DNA of 64,000 nt from Pacificibacter marinus. Lineage in GTDB: Bacteria > Pseudomonadota > Alphaproteobacteria > Rhodobacterales > Rhodobacteraceae. Position 1 is the stretch's first letter; the number at the start of each line of letters is the position of its first letter. Where the stretch lies: positions 162,279 through 226,278 of the forward strand of contig NZ_JAHKPK010000025.1 in the NCBI RefSeq assembly GCF_018860665.1, in the 5' to 3' direction. The notes beneath the pieces are model-generated. The model did not search any database, was not told the DNA's origin, and saw only the letters and a list, made by a program, of their open reading frames with translations. This document shows, in pieces, positions 52,919 to 61,375 of this stretch. A program made the translations under genes and the position numbers.

Positions 52919-53770
52919 ATGGATAAGATACTGACACTACTGGACGGCTCGGCCTATTCCAAAAGCGTCTGCCATCATACCGCGTGGATCGCGCAGAAAC
53001 TCAACGCCAGCGTTGAGGCCATGCATGTATTAGGTCGCAATGAGGGTGCCGCTTCGACGGATCTGTCGGGGGCGCTGAGCCTCGGTGCGAGAACCGCGCT
53101 TTTGGAACAGCTTTCCGCGCTGGATGCGCAACGCGCCAAGCTCGCGCAGGCGAAGGGCCACGCCATTTTAGAGGATGCACAAGCGATCCTTGCCCAAGAC
53201 GGCATTCCAAATGTGAACCTGCGACTGCGGAAAGGGGATCTTTTGGAAGAGATGCGCGCACTTGAAGGCGAGATTCGCGCAATCACCATCGGCAAACGCG
53301 GCGAAGGAGCTGATTTTGCCTCTGGTCATTTGGGGTCGAATTTGGAGCGAATCGTGCGCAGCGCGAAGGTGCCAGTCTTTGTGGCCTCACGGGAGTTTCG
53401 CCCCATTTCAAAGGTTCTTGTGGCCTATGATGGCAGTGCGAGTGCCAAGGTCGCCATTGACCGCATGTCGAGCAGCCCCGTTTTCGCGGATCTCGATGTC
53501 TGCATCCTAAGCGTGGCGCAGAACCAGACACAGGCCCAAACAGTTGCCGATGAAGCTGTGTCCAAGCTCCAAATCGCCAAGATAGCAGCGACCTCGCGCG
53601 TCGCGACAGGAGAGCCCGAAGACGCCTTGCACAATTTGGTGTCCCAAGAGGGATTCGATCTATTGGTGATGGGGGCCTATGGGCATAGTCGGATCAGGAC
53701 CCTGATTATCGGGTCCACGACCACTACAATGATCCAATCGGTGAAAATTCCGGTTCTGCTGTACAGATAA
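52919..53770 (+). CDS. tandem universal stress protein (UspA)
   Basis: 283 residues made of two Usp domains. The second ends with the ATP-binding motif GAYGHSRIRTLIIGSTTTTM (G-x2-G-x9-GS/T) and keeps VLVAYDGSASAKVAIDRM at its start. The first has LTLLDGSAYSKSVCHHTA but a less clear nucleotide motif. Pairing with SulP transporters is common and suggests nucleotide-dependent control of transport. Its ribosome site, AGGGAGGA, is unusually long. Confidence 0.93.
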   Translation: MDKILTLLDGSAYSKSVCHHTAWIAQKLNASVEAMHVLGRNEGAASTDLSGALSLGARTALLEQLSALDAQRAKLAQAKGHAILEDAQAILAQDGIPNVNLRLRKGDLLEEMRALEGEIRAITIGKRGEGADFASGHLGSNLERIVRSAKVPVFVASREFRPISKVLVAYDGSASAKVAIDRMSSSPVFADLDVCILSVAQNQTQAQTVADEAVSKLQIAKIAATSRVATGEPEDALHNLVSQEGFDLLVMGAYGHSRIRTLIIGSTTTTMIQSVKIPVLLYR

Positions 53771-53776
53771 GGTTCA

Positions 53777-53802
53777 GGCGCGGTCTTTATTCAGACCGCG
53801 CC
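53777..53802 (+). terminator. strong hairpin after the usp gene
   Basis: A perfect ten-base stem, GGCGCGGTCT/AGACCGCGCC, with a six-base loop lies seven bases after the stop. There is no T-tract, so it may protect or end the mRNA in a different way. Confidence 0.55.
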
Positions 53803-53870
53803 GCAGACACCACTAGGTCACAGCAACTCTTGGATCAGGAGGCAACGCGTGTCCGCCGATCGTATTCTTC

Positions 53871-54638
53871 TTAACTATCCCGCGAAAACACCAGTGTCGC
53901 CCCGTCAGATTTTTCCGCATCATAGGCATAGCCGCCAGTGTCAAAATCGCGCAGATGTTTGACCTCTCGGATACGGTTCTCAAGAACAAAGCGCGCCATG
54001 GCGCCTCGTGCTTTTTTGGCGAAAAAGCTGATGGTTTTCTCGGTGCCGTCACGGCGTTCTAAGAACACGGGCGTGATCACTTTTGGGCTCAGCACTTCTG
54101 TTTTCACCACAGAGAAATATTCAGTTGAAGCGCAGTTGACCAAAAACTCGGACTGGCTCGCTTTGGCGGCGTCATTCAGGCTCAGTGCGATTTTATCGCC
54201 CCAGAATGCGTACAGATTTTTGCCCTTGGGCGAGGCCAATCGGCTGCCCATTTCCAAACGGTACGCTTGGATCGCATCAAGGGGGCGCAAGAGGCCATAA
54301 AGCCCTGATAAGATACGCAGATGATCCTGCGCATATGGGATGGTGTCCGCCTCAAGACTGACCGCATCCAGCCCCGTATAAGTATCGCCATCAAACATAT
54401 ACATCGCCTGTTTGACCGCATCCACGTCAGGGGTGTCAGAGAAATTCGCAAAGCGCTCCACGTTCAATTCCGCCAGTTTTTCGCTGATACCCATCAGTTT
54501 GCGCAGGGCCGCCGCGTCTAACCTCCGCGCGATCTCGATCAGCTCTTTGGTCTCGGCTTTAAAACTTGGATGCGTGCGCTCCAGCCCCACAACAGGATCC
54601 ATGTTCAATTTCTTGGCGGGGGAAATAACTGCTAACAT
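53871..54638 (-). CDS. yaaA: YaaA, peroxide stress protein
   Basis: 255 residues of the YaaA/DUF328 family, with MLAVISPAKKLNMDPVVGLE, YTGLDAVSLEADTIPYAQDH, LRILSGLYGLLRPLDAIQAY, and SFFAKKARGAMARFVLENRI. In E. coli YaaA lowers free iron during hydrogen peroxide stress and binds DNA. The ATG at 54638 is preceded by GAGAGGA. It is convergent with the usp gene. Confidence 0.93.
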   Translation of the reverse strand: MLAVISPAKKLNMDPVVGLERTHPSFKAETKELIEIARRLDAAALRKLMGISEKLAELNVERFANFSDTPDVDAVKQAMYMFDGDTYTGLDAVSLEADTIPYAQDHLRILSGLYGLLRPLDAIQAYRLEMGSRLASPKGKNLYAFWGDKIALSLNDAAKASQSEFLVNCASTEYFSVVKTEVLSPKVITPVFLERRDGTEKTISFFAKKARGAMARFVLENRIREVKHLRDFDTGGYAYDAEKSDGATLVFSRDS

Positions 54639-55016
54639 TCTGAATCCTCTCATCGCCCCAAACGAAAAACCTCTCAAACGGGAATCGTTCCAGACGCGGC
54701 GTGGTTGTGTTTGGCACTGGTTTTGTCACGAATTGAGGAGAGAAACCACGGGACAAATGGTGCTGATCGCACTTTTGCGGCTCACATTCGTGTGCACGCA
54801 AACACCTTAAACCCAACCGCCCCCAATTCGCCATTGATCCAAGGACAATGGTCGCGCGCGATGCGACGAGACATCAACTCAAGAAATGGTGACGTCCTTT
54901 GGGTATACGTCGCGCAAGTGGGTATACGTCGCGCAAGCTCATATAAGCGCCACTTATGAAGTGCTCTTTATGTGCGACTTCGGCGTCATATTCTTAAAGC
55001 ACGCTCGTGCTGGCAT
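54639..55016. other. gene-free stretch with a tandem repeat
   Basis: No supportable gene; the small open frames here lack ribosome sites and family features. The only visible structure is a 19-base tandem duplication at 54900-54937. Confidence 0.5.
54900..54937. repeat. perfect 19-base tandem repeat
   Basis: The unit TGGGTATACGTCGCGCAAG occurs twice without a gap. GTATAC inside the unit is itself a palindrome, so it could be a paired binding site. It lies about 80 bases from the end of the YciI-like gene and upstream of yaaA. Confidence 0.8.
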
Positions 55017-55403
55017 TTAAGTCAGGTTAGCGGCCTTGGTTGAGAGGCCGACTGTCAGGGTCAGTGACCCTTCGTTTATCATCCACCGCCGCAACGTGAA
55101 AACACGCGCGCCGCTTTGGTGCATTGGATCTGCCTCGGCCAGTTGGCGGGCGGCATCCAAGCTCTCAGCGCGGTAGATAATCAGACCCATGCCCTGCATG
55201 TTGTCCCCGCTCTCATCAGACATAGGCCCTGCGAAGGCAAGTTGGCCCGCAGTTTCCAATTGTGCCTGATAGGCAAGGTGATCATGAAGCGACGCTTTTA
55301 CCGCATCTGGCCCCAATGCCGGTGTGCTTTGCGCAACGTAAAGTTCGAGTGCCAAAGCGCCTCGTGACTTTGCTTCTGCTTTGTAATCCGTCCACTTCAC
55401 CAT
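55017..55403 (-). CDS. YciI-like (dimeric alpha-beta barrel) protein
   Basis: 128 residues from the ATG at 55403, preceded by AAGGA. YCII-type features include HDHLAYQAQLETAGQLAFAG and GMGLIIYRAESLDAARQLAE followed by ADPMHQSGARVFTLRRW. Such proteins have a ferredoxin-like fold with a His-Asp pair and some act in aromatic or lactone catabolism. It is divergent from the FAA hydrolase gene and probably belongs functionally to that pathway. Confidence 0.82.
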   Translation of the reverse strand: MVKWTDYKAEAKSRGALALELYVAQSTPALGPDAVKASLHDHLAYQAQLETAGQLAFAGPMSDESGDNMQGMGLIIYRAESLDAARQLAEADPMHQSGARVFTLRRWMINEGSLTLTVGLSTKAANLT

Positions 55404-55419
55404 TTTTTGCAATCCTTAA

Positions 55420-55431
55420 AATATCGATATT
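55420..55431. promoter_or_regulatory. small palindrome in the divergent catabolic promoter region
   Basis: AATATCGATATT is a perfect twelve-base palindrome in the 83-base gap between the YciI-like and FAA hydrolase genes. TTGACA starts at 55434. A regulator-binding role is a guess; no regulator gene is nearby. Confidence 0.35.
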
Positions 55432-55486
55432 AATTGACAGCCACAAATATAGTAGGCAGAAATGGTGTGAACTTACAAGGATTGAG

Positions 55487-56353
55487 ATGATGAAATATTT
55501 GGTTGGGCAAACACCTTCGGGCGCTGCAGTTTTTGCTGTACAGGGCGAAAATGCTGTTGATCTTACGGCTTTGAACCCTGCGATCGGGGCAGATTTGATG
55601 GCGTTGATCCAGTCTCCTGAATTGATCGAATCGGTGGCAGATCAAATCGCGGGCGCACCGCAAGTGGCGGTCTCCTCCATCACGCCGGCACTGCCTGTTG
55701 CCAAGCCCGGCACGATCATTTGTCTTGGTTTGAACTATACAGATCACATCAAAGAGGGCGGCTACGAGATCCCCGACTACCCCGCGCTTTTCATGCGCTC
55801 CAAGAATTCCATCATGGCCGCCGGCGCGCCGCTCGTGCGTCCGACCTGTTCAGACAAGCTTGATTACGAAGCAGAATTGATGATCATCGTCGGCAAAGGC
55901 GGGCGTCATATTTCTGAAGCCGACGCGCTGGATCACGTCTTTGGCTACACTGTGTTTAACGACGGGTCTGTGCGTGATTATCAGCGCAAAACACATCAAT
56001 GGACGCCGGGGAAAAACTTTGACAACACCGGCGCGATTGGTCCTATTGTCGTGACCCCTGACGAAGTGCCAGCAGGGGCTAGCGGTCTGAAAATCGAAAG
56101 CCGTGTTGGCAGTGAGATTTTACAATCGTCCAACACAGGCAACATGATTTGGTCGGTTGCGCAAACGATTGCGACGATTTCCGAATACACGACGCTTGAG
56201 GCCGGCGATCTGATTGCCATGGGCACGCCCCCCGGCGTGGGCCACGCCAAAAAGCCAAACCCGCGTTGGCTGAAGCCCGGTGAAATTGTGGACATCGAAA
56301 TCGAAGGCATCGGCATTTGTTCGAACCCAATCGTAGATGAGGTGAACGCGTGA
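55487..56353 (+). CDS. fumarylacetoacetate hydrolase family protein
   Basis: 288 residues. The FAH fold is marked by IICLGLNYTDHIKEGGYEIP, and by the metal ligands Glu128 and Glu130 in DYEAEL and Asp159 in VFNDGSVRDYQ. MGTPPGVGHAKKP near the end is typical. FAH-family enzymes cleave C-C bonds of acylpyruvates or hydrate and decarboxylate dienoates in aromatic breakdown. It is the first gene of the operon leading to the TRAP transporter and dioxygenase. The start at 55487 follows AAGGA. Confidence 0.92.
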   Translation: MMKYLVGQTPSGAAVFAVQGENAVDLTALNPAIGADLMALIQSPELIESVADQIAGAPQVAVSSITPALPVAKPGTIICLGLNYTDHIKEGGYEIPDYPALFMRSKNSIMAAGAPLVRPTCSDKLDYEAELMIIVGKGGRHISEADALDHVFGYTVFNDGSVRDYQRKTHQWTPGKNFDNTGAIGPIVVTPDEVPAGASGLKIESRVGSEILQSSNTGNMIWSVAQTIATISEYTTLEAGDLIAMGTPPGVGHAKKPNPRWLKPGEIVDIEIEGIGICSNPIVDEVNA

Positions 56354-57018
56354 TGGCTGCTCCAACTGGTAAAGAACTTGAAGCCCTGCGCGCGAAAGCC
56401 CAAGCCGATCATCGTGCTTTGCGTGGGCGGATCGATAAACTGTCCCCTGATGCAATTGATTTGATCTTGCGCGATGCGCGGTCGCATTATGCGTGGACGG
56501 ACAAACCGATTGATGACGCATTATTGCACGAACTCTACGACATCACGATCAATGGGCCGACCAGCATGAACACGCTGCCTGCGCGCTTTGTTTTTGTGAA
56601 AACACCTGAAGGCAAAGAACGGCTGGCAAAGTCACTCAAGCCGCAAAACGTTGGCAAGATGATGGGCGCGCCGGTCACAGCCATCATCGCGCATGATATG
56701 GATTTCTGGAAGGAATTGCCGTTCTTGTTCCCACATGAGGACCGCCGCCACCTTTTTGAGGACAATCCCGAGTATTGCGCAGACACAGCCTACCGCAACG
56801 GCACCATGCAGGGGGCTTACTTTATGATTGCCGCCCGCGCGCTTGGTCTTGATGTTGGGGCCATGTCTGGATTTTCGAACGCGGTCGTTGATGAAGAATT
56901 TTTCGCAGGCACAACTTTGAAATCAAATTTTCTGTGCAATATCGGCTATGCTGATGAGACAGCTTTGTTCCAAAAGCTGCCCCGCTTTGCCTTCGATCAA
57001 GTGTGCAGCTTTGCGTAA
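56353..57018 (+). CDS. nitroreductase-family protein, RutE/HadB-like
   Basis: 221 residues. The family pattern is seen in HYAWTDKPIDDALLHELYDI, NGPTSMNTLPARFVFV and GAYFMIAARALGLDVGAMSG. RutE-type members reduce malonic semialdehyde; others act on aromatic nitro compounds or enones, all with FMN. Its ATG overlaps the stop of the FAA hydrolase (TGATG). Within this operon it might reduce a semialdehyde or unsaturated ring-cleavage product, which is an inference. Confidence 0.9.
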   Translation: MAAPTGKELEALRAKAQADHRALRGRIDKLSPDAIDLILRDARSHYAWTDKPIDDALLHELYDITINGPTSMNTLPARFVFVKTPEGKERLAKSLKPQNVGKMMGAPVTAIIAHDMDFWKELPFLFPHEDRRHLFEDNPEYCADTAYRNGTMQGAYFMIAARALGLDVGAMSGFSNAVVDEEFFAGTTLKSNFLCNIGYADETALFQKLPRFAFDQVCSFA

Positions 57019-57030
57019 AGGATAGACAAG

Positions 57031-57489
57031 ATGGCAATTAAAATGAAATCTGTCGTCACCTACCGCGCAACGGCGTCATGCCCCACACATGCACGCACAG
57101 AAATTCCTGTGCGTGATCTCGAGGTCGTCATCGATGAGCCATTAGAGCGGGGAGGCACCAATCTTGGCCCGACTCCGACAGAGGCAGCGATGACGGCCCT
57201 GATCGCCTGTACAAATGTGATCGGACATAAGAATGCGCACCGCCTTGGTGTTGATCTGGGAGAGATCACCATCGATGCGGCGTGCCAATTTGATCGGCGC
57301 GGCGTCCTCATGCAAGAGGAAATAGACGTACCGTTCCCCGCAATCACATTAACTGTGAATTGCACCACATCCGCCAGTCAGGAGGAGCTGACATTGGTGG
57401 GTGTTGAAACGGCGAAATACTGTGCCATTGCCAAACTTTTTGAGGCAGCCGGCACAGATCTAACCGTGAATTGGAAGAAAAAGACATAA
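57031..57489 (+). CDS. OsmC-family protein
   Basis: 152 residues. Both redox cysteines of OsmC/Ohr proteins are present, in LIACTNVIGHKNA and VETAKYCAIAKLFEAAG. LERGGTNLGPTPTEAAMTAL is the usual N-terminal motif. The group reduces organic hydroperoxides, though some members bind other electrophiles. It starts 12 bases after the nitroreductase. In this setting it may handle reactive intermediates of ring cleavage. Confidence 0.9.
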   Translation: MAIKMKSVVTYRATASCPTHARTEIPVRDLEVVIDEPLERGGTNLGPTPTEAAMTALIACTNVIGHKNAHRLGVDLGEITIDAACQFDRRGVLMQEEIDVPFPAITLTVNCTTSASQEELTLVGVETAKYCAIAKLFEAAGTDLTVNWKKKT

Positions 57490-57518
57490 TCAATCTTGCG
57501 GGCAACGCCTGCTTTTCT

Positions 57519-57526
57519 GGGAGGAG
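57519..57526 (+). promoter_or_regulatory. extended Shine-Dalgarno site of dctP
   Basis: GGGAGGAG lies six bases before the dctP ATG. It is fully complementary to CTCCTCCC in the CcsR-type hairpin loops at 8322-8745. Confidence 0.85.
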
Positions 57527-57532
57527 AAAAAG

Positions 57533-58606
57533 ATGAAGAATTGGACAGTTTGCGGCCTTATGGGCGCAGCCCTTGTGACGATGACAGCATTACCGGTCGT
57601 CGCGCAGGAAAAAATTTCTGCAGTTGTAATCGATGGTTATCCAGACCGTGCCTTATGGGTTCGCGAGTTTACGGATTTCTTTATTCCTGAGGTGAACCGC
57701 CGCCTTGCCGAGACTGGCAACTACGTCATGGACTGGCAAGAAAACTACGGCGGCTCTATCGTGAAGCCACGTGGCGTTTTGGAAGGCGTTCAGCTTGGTC
57801 TAGGCGATATCGGTATCGTCACCACGATTTTCCACTCGTCGAAACTGCCCAGTCAGGGCATCGCAGCGGTAACACCATTTGTGTCATCTGACGCACGTGC
57901 TGTCGCGAAAGCGGTAGATGAAATCGCCCGCGAATTCCCCGCCATGCAAAACGAATTTGCAGCACAGAACCAAGTGTATTTGGCCACAGGCGTGGTGCTT
58001 GATACCTACCAAGTGTTTACCTCAAAAGAGATTGCGACACCCAGCGATCTAGAAGGTTTTAAAGTCGCAGGCGCGGGTATGAACCTGCGGTATCTTGAAG
58101 GCATCAAAGACGCTGCTGGCGTGCGTGGCGGTCTGACCGACTTCTACAACATGTTGCAAACGGGTTTGGTGGATGCAGCGATGCTTTGGCCCGAAGCGGC
58201 TGCAACCTTTAAAATCTCAGAAGTCGGCCCATACATGCTGCGCGCTGATCTTGGTGCTGTGAACTCTAAAACGGTCACCGTGAACGCAGATTACTGGGCG
58301 AAATTGCCTGATGAAGTCAAAGGCGTCCTGCAAGCAGTATCCATCGATTACCGTGATCATCTTGCAGATATCGCAATGGAAATCGCCGCTGAATCAGAAG
58401 CGACCTATGTCGCCTCTGGTGGTACGATCATCGAGGTCTCTGACGAGGATCGTGCCGCATGGGCCGCTGCCATTCCGAACATTGCACAGGAATGGGCGTC
58501 ATCCTTGAATGATGCAGGTGAACCCGGTTCTGAGATGTTGGCAGCCTATTTGGCAAAGCTTGAGGCCGAAGGCTTCACAGGTGTCCGCGACTGGTCACAA
58601 CCTTAA
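57533..58606 (+). CDS. TRAP transporter substrate-binding protein (DctP type)
   Basis: 357 residues with a signal peptide ending VVAQE. The periplasmic DctP fold shows GVLEGVQLGLGDIGIVTTIF, then TSKEIATPSDLEGFKVAGAG and GLTDFYNMLQTGLVDAAMLW. TRAP binding proteins usually hold an organic acid through an Arg; the ligand here is not evident, but an aromatic or dicarboxylic acid suits the operon. It begins the transporter part and is strongly translated judging by its ribosome site. Confidence 0.93.
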   Translation: MKNWTVCGLMGAALVTMTALPVVAQEKISAVVIDGYPDRALWVREFTDFFIPEVNRRLAETGNYVMDWQENYGGSIVKPRGVLEGVQLGLGDIGIVTTIFHSSKLPSQGIAAVTPFVSSDARAVAKAVDEIAREFPAMQNEFAAQNQVYLATGVVLDTYQVFTSKEIATPSDLEGFKVAGAGMNLRYLEGIKDAAGVRGGLTDFYNMLQTGLVDAAMLWPEAAATFKISEVGPYMLRADLGAVNSKTVTVNADYWAKLPDEVKGVLQAVSIDYRDHLADIAMEIAAESEATYVASGGTIIEVSDEDRAAWAAAIPNIAQEWASSLNDAGEPGSEMLAAYLAKLEAEGFTGVRDWSQP

Positions 58607-58634
58607 TCAGCGCCCCCAGAAAGAGGACATATCC

Positions 58635-59186
58635 ATGTTTAAAACTGCACTTAGCGGCCTTTCTGGGGTTGCTCACAAGCTCGCGATTGCCGCCAACGTG
58701 GCCGGAACCTTAACGGTTCTGGCCCTGGTGGTGATCCTAAATGTCGACGTGATTGCACGCGGCATTTTTAACGCCCCCATCAAAGGCACCTATGAAATCG
58801 TCCAGCTTTCGGTGGTTTTTATCGTGTTTTTGCAATTGGCCGATGTGGCCCGTGTTGACAGGCTGACCCGCTCCGACGGGTTTCTAAACTTGCTTCACGA
58901 TCGCCGCCCAAGGCTGACCGCAAATCTGCGACGGATCATCAATGCCGTGTCCGCGATTTTCATGTTTTTGATTTCATACATCATGTTTCCTGAATTTGTG
59001 CACATGTGGAACACGCAAGACTTTTTCGGCATCCCCGGCCTGTTCACAGTGCCTTGGTGGCCGATCAAATTGGTCATCGCGTCGGGCTGTGCCTTGTCCA
59101 GTCTGATCTTTGTTCTCAAGGTAATAACCGCGCAGGATCGCCCCGCCCTGATCCGCGCCCCAGAGCATAACGAGACCTCTAAATGA
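58635..59186 (+). CDS. TRAP transporter small membrane subunit (DctQ type)
   Basis: 183 residues with four membrane helices: LTVLALVVILNVDVIARGIF (including the family's NVxxRxxF motif), YEIVQLSVVFIVFLQLADVA, and two more ending at WWPIKLVIASGCALSSLIFV. The ATG at 58635 follows GAGGA. Its stop overlaps the start of the large subunit by four bases. Confidence 0.93.
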   Translation: MFKTALSGLSGVAHKLAIAANVAGTLTVLALVVILNVDVIARGIFNAPIKGTYEIVQLSVVFIVFLQLADVARVDRLTRSDGFLNLLHDRRPRLTANLRRIINAVSAIFMFLISYIMFPEFVHMWNTQDFFGIPGLFTVPWWPIKLVIASGCALSSLIFVLKVITAQDRPALIRAPEHNETSK

Positions 59187-60490
59187 GCCCTATTGAAATT
59201 GGCCTAATCTCGGTCGTCGCAATCGTTTTTCTGATCTACGCAGGGCTTTATATCCCAATCGCGCTTGGCACTGTGTCGCTGGTCTCTATCTGGTTGATGC
59301 GTGATAACTTTACCTTGTCGTTGAATCTGCTCAAAGTGGCCGTTGGCGACAGCGCTATGGAGTATTCATTTGCCACCATTCCCCTGTTCACCTTTATGGG
59401 GCTTATCGTCTCGAAGGCAGGTTTGGGCAGTGATATTTACGAAGTACTGACCCAGCGCTTTCGCAAGGTGAAAGGCGGGATTGGCATGGCCACCGTCGGC
59501 GCCAACGCTATCTTTGCGGCCGTCACAGGGTCGTCCATCGCCTCGGCGTCTGTGTTCACAAAGGTCTCTGTGCCCGAGATGATCGCGCAAGACTACAATC
59601 CGCGCTTTGCTGTGGGTGTGGTTGCTGGCTCATCCGTACTTGGCATGATCATTCCACCCTCTGCGATGCTGATCATTTACTCTTTTGTCTCTGAGCAATC
59701 TGTCGGCGACATGTTCCTTGCTGGCGTTATTCCCGGCGTCATGCTTGCCGTATTTTACGTGGGTGCGATTTGGTTCATGGCGCGTTTCACCCCCAATTTT
59801 GTTGGCGGTCGTGTCGTTCAAGAAACCGAATGGATGTCCACACGTGAGATTGCATCCAAAACTCTACCGACCTTGTTTTTGATCACTGTCGTGCTTGGCG
59901 GTATCTATTCAGGATGGCTTACAGCTGTGGAAGCCGGGGCAGCAGGCGGGCTTGTGGCGCTTGTCATCGCCATTGTTCGCAGATCAATATCGCTCAAAGG
60001 TTTTTGGGACGCGTTGTTGGAAACAGGGCACATCACAGCGGCTATTTTGTTCTTGATCACCGCTGCGTCTATTTACAGCCGAATGCTTGGGATGGCAGGT
60101 CTGCCAAACCAATTGCAAGACATACTTGCAGGCAGTGAGGCGTCGTTCTGGATGATCATGATCCTATATGTTTTGCTGATGCTTTTCCTTGGGACGCTTC
60201 TTGACACAGCCTCTATCATTTTGATCGTCGTGCCGCTGTTTCTGCCACTTGTCGAAGCGATGGATTTGTCGCTCGTTTGGTTCGGGATCATCACGGTTGT
60301 GGGTGCAGAAATCGGCCTGTTGACCCCACCGCTTGGCATATCGTGTTTCGTGATCAAATCGACACTGAACGATGACCGCATCTCGCTGATGGACGTCTTT
60401 ATGGGCGCCCTGCCCTTTGCCTTTGTCATGCTGATCGCGCTGGTCATTTTGATCGAGTTCCCAATTCTAAGCCTTATCCTTTTGAACTAG
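59183..60490 (+). CDS. TRAP transporter large membrane subunit (DctM type)
   Basis: 435 residues with about 12 hydrophobic segments. DctM features include FATIPLFTFMGLIVSKAGLG, VGANAIFAAVTGSSIASASV, GSSVLGMIIPPSAMLIIYSF and GAEIGLLTPPLGISCFVIKS. Together with DctP and DctQ it forms a sodium-driven uptake system. The next gene is the dioxygenase, so the imported compound is probably its substrate or a precursor. Confidence 0.95.
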   Translation: MSPIEIGLISVVAIVFLIYAGLYIPIALGTVSLVSIWLMRDNFTLSLNLLKVAVGDSAMEYSFATIPLFTFMGLIVSKAGLGSDIYEVLTQRFRKVKGGIGMATVGANAIFAAVTGSSIASASVFTKVSVPEMIAQDYNPRFAVGVVAGSSVLGMIIPPSAMLIIYSFVSEQSVGDMFLAGVIPGVMLAVFYVGAIWFMARFTPNFVGGRVVQETEWMSTREIASKTLPTLFLITVVLGGIYSGWLTAVEAGAAGGLVALVIAIVRRSISLKGFWDALLETGHITAAILFLITAASIYSRMLGMAGLPNQLQDILAGSEASFWMIMILYVLLMLFLGTLLDTASIILIVVPLFLPLVEAMDLSLVWFGIITVVGAEIGLLTPPLGISCFVIKSTLNDDRISLMDVFMGALPFAFVMLIALVILIEFPILSLILLN

Positions 60491-60502
60491 GAGACCTGCA
60501 CG

Positions 60503-61375
60503 ATGCGCAACGTCACAAAAGACAACATCACCGATGTTTTTAAAAGCTACATGTCCGCTGATATGGACCCACGGACCCGCGAAATCATGGGGTCACTGGT
60601 ACAGCACCTGCATGACTTCGCACGCGAGACCAAACTGACGCACGATGAATGGCGTCAAGGCATCGCGTTTCTTGAGGGCTGCGCGGCGATTGAAACCGAA
60701 GACCGTCACGAGTTCGTGTTGGCCTCAGACGTGCTGGGGCTGTCCTCTCTTGTAGACATGCTACACTCGCGCGACGATGCAACCTCATCTTCGGTGCTTG
60801 GGCCATTTCACGTTTCAGGTGCGCCACCCTTGGCTGTTGGTGGCGATATGAAGCGGCACTTTGGCGGGCCTGTTTTGTTGGCGGAAGGTGTCATCCGCGA
60901 CACCGAGGGAAACCCGATCCCGAATGCAGTGATCGATATTTGGCAAACCGCACCGAACGGGCTTTATGCCAGCCAAGACGAAGACCAAGACACTTTTTCA
61001 TTCCATGGCTTGATGACCGTGGGCGCGGATGGTCGTTATGCCTTCACCACTGTAAAGCCCGTTGAATACACGGTTCCATCTGATGGACCTGTGGGGGCTA
61101 TTCTGAATGCCTGTGGCAGGCACCCTTGGCGTCCATCGCATTTGCATTACATCGTGACGGCGCCTGGCTACCGCTCGCTTGTGACCGAAGTCTTCCCAGA
61201 TGATGATCAATACCTTGACCAAGATACCGTCTTTGGCGTGCGCGAAGATTTGGTAATGTCCTACGAGACAAAACCCGCCAGCGCGTTTCCTGCTGGCTTG
61301 GAACTGTCTGGAAAGGTTGTAGACCCATTCCTTTACGTGAGTTTCGATGTGACGTTGGCACCAGACGACACGTGA
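60503..61375 (+). CDS. intradiol ring-cleavage dioxygenase (hydroxyquinol/catechol 1,2-type)
   Basis: 290 residues. The N-terminal helical Dioxygenase_N domain (about 1-100) is seen in catechol and hydroxyquinol 1,2-dioxygenases but not in protocatechuate 3,4-dioxygenase. The Fe(III) ligands appear as Tyr155 (APNGLY), Tyr189 (KPVEYTVP), His213 and His215 (RPSHLHYI). It would open a dihydroxy- or trihydroxybenzene between the hydroxyls to a muconate or maleylacetate. The start follows AGGAGA. Last gene of the operon. Confidence 0.92.
   Translation: MRNVTKDNITDVFKSYMSADMDPRTREIMGSLVQHLHDFARETKLTHDEWRQGIAFLEGCAAIETEDRHEFVLASDVLGLSSLVDMLHSRDDATSSSVLGPFHVSGAPPLAVGGDMKRHFGGPVLLAEGVIRDTEGNPIPNAVIDIWQTAPNGLYASQDEDQDTFSFHGLMTVGADGRYAFTTVKPVEYTVPSDGPVGAILNACGRHPWRPSHLHYIVTAPGYRSLVTEVFPDDDQYLDQDTVFGVREDLVMSYETKPASAFPAGLELSGKVVDPFLYVSFDVTLAPDDT

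Noticed and set aside
51113-53770. SulP-usp unit as a recently transferred island
   Set aside because: It has no mobility genes, repeats or tRNA at its edges, and I could not measure base or codon bias by eye with any certainty.
54705-54959. Small open frames between yaaA and the YciI-like gene
   Set aside because: No ribosome sites, no domain features, and one crosses the tandem repeat.
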